Source of the DNA: Nematostella vectensis
Taxonomy: Eukaryota; Cnidaria; Anthozoa; Actiniaria; Edwardsiidae
Direction of reading: 5' to 3'
Assembly: GCF_932526225.1 (NCBI RefSeq)
Contig: NC_064046.1
Location: 6,745,219 to 6,809,218 of the forward strand
DNA: 64,000 bases
The position numbers were made by a program, and so were the translations under genes. Of the stretch, positions 34,101 through 45,619 are shown piece after piece. The notes under the pieces were generated by a model that saw nothing but the letters and a program-made list of their open reading frames with translations, was not told the origin of the DNA and did not search any database. The first letter of the stretch is position 1; each line of letters begins with the position of its first letter.

Positions 34101-34514
34101 CTTAGATCTTATTATATGGCAAATTATAAATATATTTGCTGTATAAGTTGTCTATCGAGTACAACTCTACGTAAGAGTTCAAATAATCCCTCTTTTTATG
34201 CAAATAGCATCCTAAGTAATGTCAATCAAAATTACTAAAAGTGTCATTGTTCTGGGTATTCTCTAGGGGAGAATGGGAGAAAATAATTTTATAATAAGAG
34301 GAAAAGTTATAAGCCATGTATTTTTATGCATTTAGATAGGGTTGATTTTAGGGAGATGGGATACCTGAAGCAAAATCAAAGTGTAGTATCCTGTTGTTAT
34401 GTCCCTCCTGAAGTGTGGTCTTTGTCGGGGTTAGGGGAGGGGTGTTGATGGGGACATACCCCTAGTTTAGTGTGGGAAAACATTGCTGGCTCCGCTTTTA
34501 GGCAGTGCCTAAAT
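31143..34514 (+). mobile_element. Family A copy, nearly full length
   Basis: End A starts at 31143 after TA and includes the GC-rich hairpin (gcgcggccgtaggctgcgcgc) and a TCCA microsatellite (31255-31280). End B is present to the palindrome, but the last ~10 bases are missing where the Penelope-like sequence begins. The length of about 3.37 kb is the best guide to the full family A size here. No transposase or helicase is visible. Confidence 0.8.
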
Positions 34515-34516
34515 GA

Positions 34517-35014
34517 GAAAATGAGAAAATTACTCAGGTTAGAGGTTGTGGTAAGTGTGGCGGTAAAAGGTGTAGAGTGTGTAACTTTCTTAAGACAGGG
34601 CGGGAGTTTCGCAGTACAGTTACTAATAAGAAATATGTCATTAATTTTGACTTGGACTGTAACTCAGATTTTGTTGTTTATCTAATTACTTGCTCTATGT
34701 GTAGCAAGCAATACGTAGGGTCTACTATCAATAGTTTTAGGAAGCGTTTTAATAATCATAAAAGTAGGTTAAATAAGCACCCTAGTTTACCGGTTAGTGA
34801 AAGAGTTAAGGATGACCTTATCTATCAACATTTTCATTGCGACAATCATTTAGGTCTTACTAATGTTATGGTACAACTTATAGATAAGTGTAACTCTGAG
34901 GCTCAGCTTAGGGAAAGGGAAGGCCAGTGGGCTTATCGGCTTAAGTCTATCTACCCGCGGGGTCTTAATAGTGATGACTTTTTTTGTAGTAGGAACCCAC
35001 GTAGAGATGTGTAA
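34517..35014 (+). pseudogene. GIY-YIG endonuclease end of a Penelope-like retroelement
   Basis: The open frame has an N-terminal Cys cluster (GCGKCGGKRCRVCNF) followed by a GIY-YIG-type core: 'FVVYLITCSMCSKQYVGST' (the Y...YVG half-motifs), then 'SFRKRFNNHKSRL'. The end contains 'REREGQWAYRLKSIYPRGLN'. In Penelope-like elements this endonuclease follows the reverse transcriptase and nicks the target. Only the 3' end is here; the reverse transcriptase is missing, as expected from 5' truncation. About 165 residues; the frame is intact to its stop at 35012-35014. Confidence 0.8.
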
Positions 35015-35172
35015 ATTCTTTTTATCCATAGCGCGCGCTATTCTAGAAAATGCGCGTTTTTGTCAGTTGTAATGTTTTTGCGTCTCGCGCCACTATATCC
35101 GGTTTATACAACTTCCGGTGACGTCACACACCACGTGCGCAGACACGCTTGTACGAGTTCCGTAGACTTGTA

Positions 35173-37110
35173 GCGGAGCCAGTGCGGCCATAGGCCGCGC
35201 GCGGAGCTCCATAGGTATAGAAGTATGGTATAACTATACGACTTGGTTTTGTTGTCATTGCGCGGGTACCCTGTGGTGTCACTCGCCAGCCAGCCAGTCA
35301 GTCAGCCGCGCAACTCCCAGGTCTCACTCGGCCCCGTAATGGCGGCTAAATACAAGCACGGAGCAAGGGAAATGTTCTTGTCATGCGTCGATTATTTCTT
35401 TTTGCCTCAAATTTTGTGACTTAAGGATAAAGTCAACTAGAGGAGATCTACTAACATTCATTCACGCCAAGATTTATGTAAGGATATGTTTTTGCTAGTA
35501 AATTTTAGTAAGTAATAGTTCACATTAAAAAGCGAACACAACCACAAGAAAGCGACAAAATGCAAGGTGAGTTTCAGACGACGATTTGTATTGTCTATTG
35601 AGGATATGACAGTTATTGGGCTTTTGTCCTTTTTGTATGCTTTGAGAATGCGAGTACTTAAGTTAGTAATCAAATTATTTGAGCATAACACCTTTTGTTT
35701 TGACATTCTTTGTTCTATCTTTATTCTTGATTCTGTTGAAATATTTCATAAAGGCTAACCAATATCGTGTTGCATTTGTCATATACTGGTAAAGAAGACC
35801 GTTCTTGTCTTTATATCCTGTGCTCTTAGTCCTAAGAAGATGCATATCCTTAGAAGATACAGCAACTTTTTCAACTTTTTCAACTTACAAGAGAAATTTT
35901 CCTTACCGAGGATAAAAACAAAACAAAATTCAACCCCTATTGCCAATATGTATTGTTATTGTCTGCATCTTACATCTCATGTGTTTATTTTTTATTTTCT
36001 CAAATATTTGTGGAAATTAGTCAGATTATAAATGTCTTGATGAAAAGATTGTTTTGAAAGAAATGTCACTCTTTTATGAACCAGGGACTACCTGAGGGCC
36101 AAGATGAATGCTAAATTTTGCTTTTTAAATAATAAATCTGTAACGAAAACAGAGATAATGGGAAAGGGGTTATTTTAGGAAAGTACTGAATATAATTATC
36201 ACATTATTGTTATTATATTTTCTTTTCAAACCTTTAAAGAAGAGTCATATTTCTTCCTTTCCTTCTCCTTGTTGACTATTTTTATGCAATTGATGCTCTT
36301 TGCTATTTCCCCAGATTTGATTTTTAAATTGAAATTTTCATTTAGTACTTTCACTTATACCTTCTTTTTAGGATTTCCTTTCCAAGTCTCTTTTCCATTA
36401 TATTTATTTTAAAGGTTTAGATTTATTTCATTGGAATGGTTGGATCCAGGGGTTTCTAAAAACACCAAAATATAATGCATTACTGGATGTATATTTGTAG
36501 ATATTAATTTCCATGGGGATGGAAAATCACCACTTAAAATGGTACGTTAAAACTTCAGTATTGCATCTTATCTAAAATTGTGTCTGACACTATATTCTAT
36601 CTTTGAAATCCTGTTTCATCCATTACTTGTTCTTCGCAAGAACAAAGCTTGTCAGAATGTAGCTTTACAAATGTACATTAATGGAACTTTTATTAAGGGA
36701 AGGGTTTCTTAGGGCAAGATACTTAAACTTTATAACACTAGCAACAACTTTGTTCTTTTTTCAATAATAGAATTCTGTTCACATAGCTTGGATAGCATAG
36801 ACATGGCCTCTTTAGAAGCCTGTGGTGATGAAAGGGTTAAGATAATGGGAAAGGGGAAATGTCAAGAAATGTTCAATCAAATTATTTTCATTACTGTTAT
36901 ATTTTTTTCAACAAACCTTTCAAGTTGAGTCAATTCCCTTTATATCTCCTCCCCCGTCGACTATTTTTTAGTCAATTGATATTCTTTGCTTCCTCTCTAC
37001 CCCAAACATAGATCAATGAAAGGGTTTGGTTTGAAATTAGCAGTTAGCATTTTAGCACTGTCAGTGATCAATGCTGGATCCGCTTTTAGGCAGTGCCTAA
37101 ATCTATATAT
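35173..37110 (+). mobile_element. Family A copy inserted in the Gypsy 5' LTR
   Basis: It starts gcggagccagtgcgg after TA (35171-35172) and ends tctatatat before TA (37111-37112). The intact 3' LTR shows the empty site (cttgtagttgttg), proving a clean insertion with TA either duplicated or used as target. The length of 1.94 kb is an internally deleted relative of 2292-5100. Confidence 0.88.
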
Positions 37111-37269
37111 TAGTTGTTGTTCTTTAAGATAAAAGAATATAGTCGTCTCATATGTCTTGGTGTTCTTTCTTCGTTCTTCATCGTTCCTTCAGCTAAGAAA
37201 CGATACATGGTGCCAGAAATAAAGGATTCACAGTCTCTGTAAAAGAATACAGTGAGAAGAGAACCCAAA

Positions 37270-37905
37270 ATGCCAGACCAAAGCGGAGAGTCGACGAGTG
37301 TGCCTGGGTTTGTACAAACCAACCTCCAACTACCGCAAAAGTTAGAGACGAGAGGCAACTTAGCTAATAATTGGAAGACCTTTAAAAGGCTCTGGATAAA
37401 CTACGAAATATAAACAATGAATAGAGCTGGATAAACAATGAATAGAGCTGAGAACAGCTACTTTGATTTCATGCATTGGTCCCGAAGCACTTGAGATCTA
37501 CGAAAGTTTGCCCTTTGCAAACGAAGAGGACAAGGCAAATATCAATCGCATTATGGAGCTCATGGAAGCGCACTGCGTTGGAGAAACGAATGAGATCTAT
37601 GAAAGGTATTTGTTTAACCGAAGAAGCTACTGCTAAAAGGCTAAAGGAAATGTCCCAGCAATCCGGCGAAATAAGCGCTATTACCACTGGCCCCCCGCGC
37701 AGAAAAACAGGGTCAAAATGGGGTAGAAGGCAGGAACCCAGAAAACCGCCACATACGGATAGCAGCAAATCAAATCCCCACCCCAAATGAAAATTCTGCT
37801 ATAGATTACACCCTAGTGCTAAAGAAAAATGCCCTGCTTGGCAGAAAACATGCGATACATGTGGAGAACTTAATCACTTCTCAGTAGCATGTAAGCGGCT
37901 CTAAA
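37270..37905 (+). pseudogene. Gypsy gag, fragmented
   Basis: The ATG at 37270 opens a 47-codon frame ('NNWKTFKRLWINYEI') that stops at 37411-37413. Shifted fragments follow ('ATAKRLKEMSQQSGEIS' near 37,625). A CCHC zinc knuckle 'CDTCGELNHFSVAC' (about 37,847-37,890) marks nucleocapsid. A segment between the early gag and the knuckle appears deleted. Gag would package the RNA; this copy cannot. Confidence 0.7.
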
Positions 37906-37944
37906 AGCAAGCAAGAAGGGTAAGAAACCAATACACAATCTTGA

Positions 37945-39720
37945 TTATGAAAGTGACAGTGACTATGGTGCATTATTTACTGTGGAGTCTGTGGACACTC
38001 TGAACACAAATCCACTCAGCCCTAAGAAAATTGATGCACACATGCGCCTTCTTGATGAGCTAGTCAAGTTCCAATAAGATTGTGGAGCCATAGTCAATAT
38101 CTTGCCAGAAGATTTGTATAAGAAAGTTTTCAATGACCCAAAATTGGAACGCTTACAGAAAAGAAGCGCAACACTAGTCATGTTTAACAAGTCAGAGCTA
38201 AAACCGCTAGGGGTGGTCAACATAGAAACCCTCAACCGAAGGAATAATGATCTACTGCTCACGAAGTTTGCAAAAGTCCCTAGAGGCTACACCCCACTGC
38301 TAGGTGCACAGTCCGTGCAGAATTTCAAGTTAATGACAGTGAACAGTGAGAACATTATGTGTTTGTCAGACTCAAGCCCAACCTCAGACCCAGTTAGTGA
38401 ATTTCCAGATGTGTTAACAGGGGAGGGTAAACTAGATCAAAAGCTACATCTAGAGCTCGATGCAACTGTCCCCCCTGTAATCCTCCCAGTCAGGAAGGTG
38501 CCCCTGGCAGTACGAGAACCACTCAAGAACGAAATTGATCGGTTAGTGGGGTAAGGAGTCCTTCAGTCGGTAGATGTTCCCACAGAATGGGTATCCTCAA
38601 TGGTTGTTGTCAAGAAGCCTAACGGAAAGATAAGACTCTGCATAGGTCCGAAACCCCTTAACAAAGCGTTAAAGAGGAATAGATACCCTCTACCAGTGAT
38701 TGATGACTTACTTCCGCAGCTTACTAATGCCAAGGTGTTCAGTGTTGTAGATGCGAAGAACGGATTCTGGCATATACAACTGGATGACGAGAGTAGTTTC
38801 CTGACTACATTTGGCACCCCATGGGGAAGGTACAGGTGGACGAGGATGCCGTTCGATATCGCCCCAGCCCCCGAAGAGTTCCAGAGGAGATTGGAACAAG
38901 CACTAGAAGGCCTGGAGGGTGTCAAACCAATATTCGATGACATCCTTATCTTCGGAAAAGGTGACTCCAAAGAAGAAGCCATCAGAGATCATGATGCCAA
39001 GTTGAGATCCCTCCTCGAGCGCTGTCGCCAAAAGGGTATCAAACTCAAGAGAAGCTGAAGCTACGCTGTGCTGAAGTCAAGTTCATGGGTCACGTGGTAT
39101 CGACAGACGGGTTGAAGCCAGACCCCGGCAAGTTACAGGGTATTGAAGAAATGCCTACACCAACAAACAAGCAAGATATAAAGAGATTGCTTGGTATGGC
39201 AAATTACCTCCAGAAGGTTGCACCGAATCTCTCAGAAGAAGCTGCACCGATGCGCGAAGTGCTAAGAGAAGAGAACCAGTTCCACTGGGACGAGCAAGTA
39301 CAAGGACAAAGCTTCAAGAATGTGAAGAAGATTGTTTCACAAGCACCAGTTCTGAAGTTCTTCGACCCACACGAAGAAGTCGAGCTGCAGTGTGATGCAT
39401 CAGAGAAAGGTGATGGGAGCCTGTCTAATACAGAAGGGACAGCCCATCGCATATGCGTCACGTTCTCTAACAGAAATCGAGAAGAACTATGCTCAGATTG
39501 AGAAAGAAATGCTGTCCATTGTATTTGGAGTGGAGCGCTTCGAGCATTATTTGTATGGACGGCCAATAAAAGTTGAAACGGATCACAAACCTCTTGAAAG
39601 CATTTTCAAGAAAAGCCTCATTAGTGCCCCCAAGCGCCTACAAAGAATGATGTTGCGACTACAGAAGTTTGACCTGCAAGTCAACTATAAGAGAGGAGCT
39701 GAAATGAGAGGTAGAAAGTA
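37945..39720 (+). pseudogene. Gypsy protease / reverse transcriptase / RNase H, broken
   Basis: Protease-region remnants precede 38,102. The reverse transcriptase starts near 38,480 and includes 'EWVSSMVVVKKPNGKIRLC', 'FSVVDAKNGFWHIQLDD' (first catalytic Asp) and 'KPIFDDILIFG' (catalytic DD pair). The connection domain 'DIKRLLGMANYLQKVAPN' and RNase H 'VELQCDASEKG', 'EKEMLSIVFGVERFEHYLYG' follow. Breaks: stops near 38,075 and at 38,551-38,553, and frameshifts near 39,055 and 39,410. The family looks like the metazoan K02A2.6-like Gypsy clade. Confidence 0.85.
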
Positions 39721-39725
39721 TTGAC

Positions 39726-40878
39726 ATGATACAGTTTCTACCTGTCTCCGAAGCTACCCAAGCATCACTACGACAAGCTACAGAGCAGGACACAGCTATG
39801 AGAGAGCTGAAGTCTATAATCCGACAAGGCTGGCCAGAGGTGAAGGATGACGTTCCTGTGAGAATCAGAGATTACTGCTCTTTCAGAGATGAGTTGTCAC
39901 TACAAAACGGCCTGGTCTTCAAAGGAGAGAGGTTAGTGATTCCCAACAGTTCCAGAGTAGAAATGTTGGCTAAGATACATGCCAGTCACATAGGGATCCA
40001 GGGATGTCTCCGTAGGGCTAGAGAAGTCCTATACTGGCCTGGAATGAATAAAGAAAAAGCAGAGTATGTTGCCAAATATGAGATTTGCAACAGTCACTTA
40101 TCAGAGCAAGGCAAAGAGCCAATCATATGCCATGAAATCCCCAACCGCCCATGGGAGAAAGTAGGCATAGACCTGTTTGAACTGAATGGGAAAGACATTG
40201 TACTAACAGTTGATTACTATTCAGGCTTCTTTGAGGTTGACAGGTTGGAAGGCAAGACTGCGAAAGAAGTGATGAGGAAGATCAAACCACACGTGGCCAG
40301 ACATGGTATTGCAGACCAGATTATGAGTGACAATGGCCCGCCATTTGACTCGCATGAGTTTAGACAGTTTACAAACAGTTATGGAATTGAACATGTGACC
40401 AGCTCGGAGACGAAGACGGCAAAAAAATCTTATTAAAAAATCCACAGAATCAAACAAAGACCCGTACTTGGCTCTACTGGATTGGCGGAATACACCAAGC
40501 GAAACAGTTGGTTATTCACCAGTTCAAAGATTGTTCAATAGGAGAACCAAGACACTCCTACCAACTTCCAGCAGACTCTTGAAACCATCAGTGCCCAGAG
40601 ATGTACGCCAGAAGCTCACGCTACAGAAGGCAAGGCAAAGCCTGAATTACAACCGTGGAGCAAAGGAGTTAGAAGAGCTGAAACAAGGAGATGGTGTGCG
40701 TCTACAACCTACAAAGACAGTGGGAAGGGCCAAGCAATGGAAGCAAGCAAGAGTTGAAGGAAAAGTTGATATTCGATCATATCAGGTACGTACTGAAGAC
40801 AGACGGGTTTACCGGCGAAACAGACGACACCTGCGAAAACCAGAGAGCAGATGCAGCCAACGCAGCAAGAAGAGATAG
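39726..40878 (+). pseudogene. Gypsy integrase, catalytic Glu segment missing
   Basis: A zinc-binding-like N-terminus ('HASHIGIQGCLRRAREVLYW', then 'CNSH') leads to the core with Asp in 'EKVGIDLFEL' and Asp in 'DQIMSDNGPPF'. The sequence then goes from 'YGIEHVTSS' straight to 'KTAKKS', so the block that normally carries the catalytic Glu is absent. A frameshift at about 40,430 follows. The C-terminal part (40468-40878) contains 'ALLDWRNTPSETVGYSPVQ' and a basic tail. Confidence 0.8.
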
Positions 40879-41127
40879 AAATACACTGCCCTTCCCCCAA
40901 GCAGACCTGCTAAACCGGCGATGCCTACGACACACAAGCAGCAGCAGCAGCAGCAGGAGAAGAAACAACCTTCAGAGAAAGCCCCTGAGAATACTGCCCA
41001 GGGTGTCCCCGATGTCCCAGCGGAGCAACGCACGCGTTCAGGAAGGGTTGTGAAACCGCCTGTACGTTTTCAATTGTTTTATTATCCAGGACAGTGACAT
41101 TTTGTTAGCGTATTTTGGAAGGGGAGA

Positions 41128-41307
41128 TGTAACGATATCCGGTTTATACAACTTCCGGTGACGTCACACACCACGTGCGCAGACACGCTTGTACGAGTTT
41201 CGTAGACTTGTAGTTGTTGTTCTTTGAGATAAAAGAATATAGTCGTCTCATATGTCTCGGTGTTCTTTCTTCGTTCTTCATCGTTCCTTCAGCTAAGAAA
41301 CGATACA
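41128..41307 (+). repeat. Gypsy 3' LTR, 180 bp, intact
   Basis: It runs TG...CA from 41128 to 41307 and is very short for an LTR. It directly abuts family A sequence at 41308. Confidence 0.88.
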
Positions 41308-41702
41308 GACGTGATGGAATATTATTAGAATGGTGGTGTAGAGCCTCTAAGTAGTCCTCTTTTTGCTGCTGCAACGGACGGGATTCACGAACACTCGGGT
41401 AGATTTTACTATCGGCTCGTACTTCAGACCAAACGGTTCCTCAAAGATTTCAGCCAATTTGAATCCGCATATTTTCTTATTAAATACTATTTTCAATCTG
41501 CTTTTTTGTTGTGAACATACGAACTTTGATGGCGGTAAAAAATAAATATACGTAAAAACGTAAGACCGAGGGGGCCTGGGAGTTGCGCGATTGACTGGAT
41601 GGATTGTGACACCACAGGATACCCGCGCGATGACCTTAAAAACCAAGTCGCATAGCTATACCATATTTCTATACCTATGGAGCTCCGCCGCGCTGGCTCC
41701 GC

Positions 41703-42720
41703 TATAAATTGATCAGTGTGTTCCCATTGTCTCTACGGACTCGTATCCGTAACGTCCCTATATGTCAGGCGCTCTGTTGCTTGTTATGAGCGTCCGTATA
41801 GGTCATGTGTACTTTTGTCACCCACCCTCCCCACCCTACAAAGACTAAATTGATCAGTGTGTTCCCCCTTGTCTCTACGGACTCGTATTCGTAACGTCCC
41901 TATATGTCAGGCGCTCTGTTGCTTGTTATGAGCGTCCGTATAGGTCATGTGTACTTTTGTCACCCACCCTCCCCACCCTACAAAGACTAAATTGATCAGT
42001 GTGTTCCACCCTTGTCTCCCACGGACTCGTATTCGTAGCGTCCCTATATGTCAGGCGCTCAGTTGCTTGTTATGAGCGTCCGTAAAGGTCATGTGTAATT
42101 TGTCACCCACCCTCCCCTCCCACAAAGACTAAATTGATCAGTGTGTTCCCCCTTGTCTCCCACGGACTCGTATTCGTAACGTCCCTATATGTCAGGCGCT
42201 CAGTTGCTTGTTATGAGCGTCCGTAAAGGTCATGTGTAATTTGTCACCCACCCTCCCCTCCCTAAAAAATATAAATTGATCAGTGTGTTCCCCCTTGTCT
42301 CCCACGGACTAGTATTCGTAACGTTCCTATATGTCAGGCGCTCTGTTGCTTGTTATGGGCATCGGTATAAGTCATGTGTACTTTTGTCACGCACCCCCCC
42401 CCTCTTTACAAAGTATAAATTGATCAGTGTGTTCCCCCTTGCTTCCCACGGACTCGTATTCGTAACGTCCCTATATGTCAGGCGCTCTGTTGCTTGTTAT
42501 GAGCGTCCGTATAGGTCATGTGTACTTTTGTCACCCCCCCCCCCCTCCTTACAAAGACTAAATTGGTCACTGTGTTCCCCCATGTTTCCCACGGACTCGT
42601 ATTCGTAACATCCCTTAATGTCAGGCGCTCAGTAGCTTGTTATGAGCGTCCGTATGGGTAATTTTGACAAACTTCCCTATATGTCACGCGTCCCTATATG
42701 TAACGTTCCTATATGTCAGG
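41703..42720 (+). repeat. 142-bp tandem satellite, right half (about 7 units)
   Basis: The marker aaattgatca (last copy aaattggtca) recurs at 41706, 41847, 41989, 42131, 42273, 42417 and 42560. It is the same unit as 26805-27630. The last unit degrades into a run of short 'cctatatgtca' words (42,675-42,720). Confidence 0.92.
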
Positions 42721-44230
42721 TAACGCTTCGGACCCCGGTCGATTTGAAGTCGAAAAGGTTAGTAAAATCACGTTTTATCGGTGTCTCAGCTCCTTCAGTT
42801 TCCTTGTGTATGTTTTGTCTGTTTCCTTGTGTCTCGTAAACCGCTTTCTTCGAGTTGTTTTAAATTTCGCGGGAAGAAGAAATCTGATCTGCGTACGATG
42901 AATCTACTTTACATCTGACACTTGACCGGCTACCCTAAGATGAATTTTATTTTCTTACTATGAAATATGTTAATCTCTCTCATTGAATGTCATCATTTTA
43001 ACCAAGTCGATTTTAATAAAGTACAGCATAGGTGTTATTATTTTGGTACTTTGGTGCTTCCTTTAGATAAGTTTTAAGTTAAAACTTTTAAGTTTTATTA
43101 TTTCCCTAAAATACCTTTATCCCTTATTGAATGTCATTTTATTTTTTTTTGGAACATTTTCAATAAAATCTAGAGATTTGTAATATTTTTGTAGTGTTGC
43201 TGATCTTGAAAATATGATTATGCTCTATGAATTTCAATCAAATCTGGATATTCTATAGCCCTCTCATTTTACTTCAAAATAAATAAATGTTGTTGTTTAC
43301 TTGTAACTTACATAAATAAAATAATACATTTCAATAAAATTATATTGTTAAACAATAGGACTTACTTTGGCTGTTAAAATAAATTTACCTCTAAGTAATA
43401 GCACATTGAGGGCAGTGAACCAAAGAAATGTTTAAGAAATAACAATTTTAAAACCCCATTCTCAGCTTCCCTTAATCTTATTTCGGTGCTAACTCTGATG
43501 TGGGGATAGTATTTGAAGATAGGACAATCAGCCCTGTCTACTTTCATGGAACACACCTTGAGTCCACCCAACACCTGAAGAGATGATGCTCTTACCTTTC
43601 TTGCCCCAATCAGTGTTGTGATATGGCATTTACTATAAAAAACAAGATTATATATATTTTTTATTATTTCCATAGTAGGCAGTAAATTCTTAGTCATACA
43701 TGTCACAAACAAGTTGCAGATCTCAGGTATCCCAGTCAACCCTGCGCGCAGGGTCTAGTTCTCTTTTTAACTCGGGAATTAGCGTAAGCTACTTTATACT
43801 ATTATATAGGGGAGTAATTTATTAAAGTATAATGCGAAGCATGTATGATTTATTGTGGGGACTCCGATGTCACTCCATCATTGGATCACTAATCCGTAAA
43901 CGTTTTATGGCCTTTCTGTGCTTCTGCAACACAGCAATCCTTAGGGCATCCTGTAAACGTCCGGTGTTCAACTTCCGGTTAAAGCTTAGTACTATAAAAA
44001 GGTAGTTTCTTGGTGTTCAGAGCACCAGCACCAAAAACACAATGTAACAAAAGCCAAAAACAAGGACCTTAGAACGAGACAATGAAATAGAGTACAAAGG
44101 CCTTAGGGACCAAAAACAAAGCTCCCCGTATAAGGGGTGGATTTGGTATCGACCTGTGACCGCTACGGTAATTTGTTTGTATCGCCCTAAAATATATATA
44201 CTAGTATTTTCAGAAAAGTCATACATGTGG
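42721..44230. other. Intergenic region, no recognised gene
   Basis: AT-rich sequence. A 121-residue minus-strand frame (43374-43739) has no recognisable motif, but its internal part ('VDRADCPIFKYYPHIRVS') looks more protein-like than its surroundings. It could be a relic exon or repeat. Confidence 0.35.
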
Positions 44231-44239
44231 GTTGAGCGT

Positions 44240-44250
44240 GCGCATGCGCC
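44240..44250. promoter_or_regulatory. NRF-1-type site (tgcgcatgcgc)
   Basis: The palindromic motif matches the consensus core of nuclear respiratory factor 1, common in CpG-rich animal promoters. It lies 76 bases before the ATG of a short signal-peptide-like frame at 44326. Confidence 0.4.
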
Positions 44251-44325
44251 TTCGTCACCGACGTAATCGATCTTCTACGGTTCAGTCCAATTCAAAGTTG
44301 TTATTTTGCAAACAAAACAAGTAAA

Positions 44326-44403
44326 ATGCTAGCAAAGCTTTTAATTCTCTTTCTTTTAGTACTTGCCGATTCGCGTCTCTGGGTTTTCGCGTTGTTTGTT
44401 TGA
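44326..44403 (+). other. Possible first exon with signal peptide
   Basis: The 25-codon frame begins MLAKLLILFLLVLADS, an ideal hydrophobic secretion signal, then stops. It could be a first exon if spliced before the stop, but no downstream exon was found before other genes. The upstream NRF-1-type site makes a promoter plausible. This may also be chance. Confidence 0.22.
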
Positions 44404-44823
44404 ATTTGTGCTGGGGGAGCGACTAGTAAAACTGCGACTTTTAAGTCCGAGAAACATAAGGTAAAGGATCTGTTAGCTGGGTCTCTGGTCGCAGGGTAAT
44501 AAGAAAAAAAGCCTCTGTTCGAAGGACAAAATAGAAGAGGATAGATTCCTACAAATTACTTTTTCACAATTCTTCCCAATCAACTTAACTAAATATCAAA
44601 CAAAACTCGTACAAACATATGGCCCGCGCTTCTTCATCGAATAACGATTTTGCGCTTTTCTAGAATGTTAATAGCATAAAACACATTGTATGACAGTAAC
44701 GTGATCAATTATTGCGGGTTTCCGGAAAGAATATGCTGAAATTTGACATGCTACGAAAAGCTTTTCGATCATTACGATACCAAAAGTAATAAAAATAATT
44801 TTGGTTGCTGGTCAACTCAGTAA

Positions 44824-44905
44824 TGGCACGTTAGTCTAGCGGTGGGAACACTGGTCTATGACCGCAGCTTCCCGGGTTCGATTCCCACTGAGGGCGCTAT
44901 TTTTT
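44824..44905 (+). mobile_element. tRNA-derived SINE head or decayed tRNA
   Basis: It contains a full polymerase III A box (tagtctagcgg) and B box (ggttcgattcc) at tRNA spacing, followed by a T8 terminator (44900-44907). The acceptor stem does not pair, and the T stem pairs at only three positions, so it is not a functional tRNA. It abuts an integrase relic at 44914 whose reading breaks at the T run, as if the SINE had inserted there. Confidence 0.55.
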
Positions 44906-44913
44906 TTACTACT

Positions 44914-45260
44914 CAAGACGTCAATGGTGGTGAGAAGGTACTTGTACCCGTCGTTGTCCTTATGGAACGCTTGCATGTCACACAAGTCCGCCTGCCACTG
45001 CTCATCCATGCCTTGGACCACCACCACACGTTGCCGGGGGTAGGTCCTCCGTGCGGGGACGTGGAGGTTGAAGGTGGCTTGCGAACGTAGTCAAACTGTG
45101 GCCAAACTGTCGCGGGCAGTGAAGAACTCTTTACGTAGCTCAGGCTCGGACCCTTCCCCGCAAACGTCTTCCCCCGCACTGCCCGCGCCAGTTTGGCCAC
45201 AACCCCCAGACTCCCCGCACTCCGCGGGTTGTAGTAGGTCCCGAAGAATATGATGAAATT
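44914..45260 (-). pseudogene. Polinton-type integrase fragment
   Basis: The minus strand shows 'YYNPRSAGSLGVVAKLARAV', the N-terminal signature of Polinton-type integrases. In another frame follow 'RQRVVVQGMDEQWQADL' (first catalytic Asp), 'CDMQAFHKDNDGYKYLL' and 'TTIDVLS'. It is truncated at the SINE. GC-rich codon use differs from the integrase at 11.7-12.8 kb, so this is a different lineage. At least one frameshift near 45,080 breaks it. Confidence 0.75.
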
Positions 45261-45619
45261 TAAAACTAACGGAAGACACTTAAATCTCCTAAAGATTAAA
45301 AGTTTTCGATAAAGGCAAAGAAAGTTACGTAAAGTCATACTACATTTAAAGTAATTTACGTTAACAATCAATATATACTTAAAGTTGCTACTGACTATAA
45401 GAGCCCCACTTAAATGTAACATAAATTCTTTATTTTGTCTAGATTAAACACGGCAAAAAAAAGTCGAGTTTGCACCTAGCGCAGACATATGGAATATTAG
45501 GAGAATACGCGGAATATTCCATGTCAGCGCGCGTCTTCCCCGAGAGAATATTCCGTGTCTTACACGTCTTACACGGGTAGAAGGGAGCGATAACGTATAT
45601 CCGCACCTCTTCCTACCTA

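Larger units (their letters stand above)
35091..41307 (+). mobile_element. Ty3/Gypsy LTR retrotransposon, degenerate
   Basis: The 3' LTR is 41128-41307 (tgtaacgatatcc ... gaaacgataca, 180 bp). The 5' LTR is split into 35091-35172 and 37113-37207 by a family A insertion. A primer-binding-site-like tggtgccagaa follows the 5' LTR at 37208, and a purine tract ggaaggggaga precedes the 3' LTR. The internal order is gag, protease, reverse transcriptase, RNase H, integrase, as in Ty3/Gypsy. The LTR halves differ at about three sites in 175 bases. Confidence 0.88.

Noticed and set aside
37110-37358. 82-residue minus-strand gene, seen again at 41144-41374
   Set aside because: Both are antisense readings of the two Gypsy LTRs.
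44824-44896. Functional tRNA gene
   Set aside because: A and B boxes are present, but the acceptor stem does not pair and the T stem is mostly broken; a SINE head or relic fits better.
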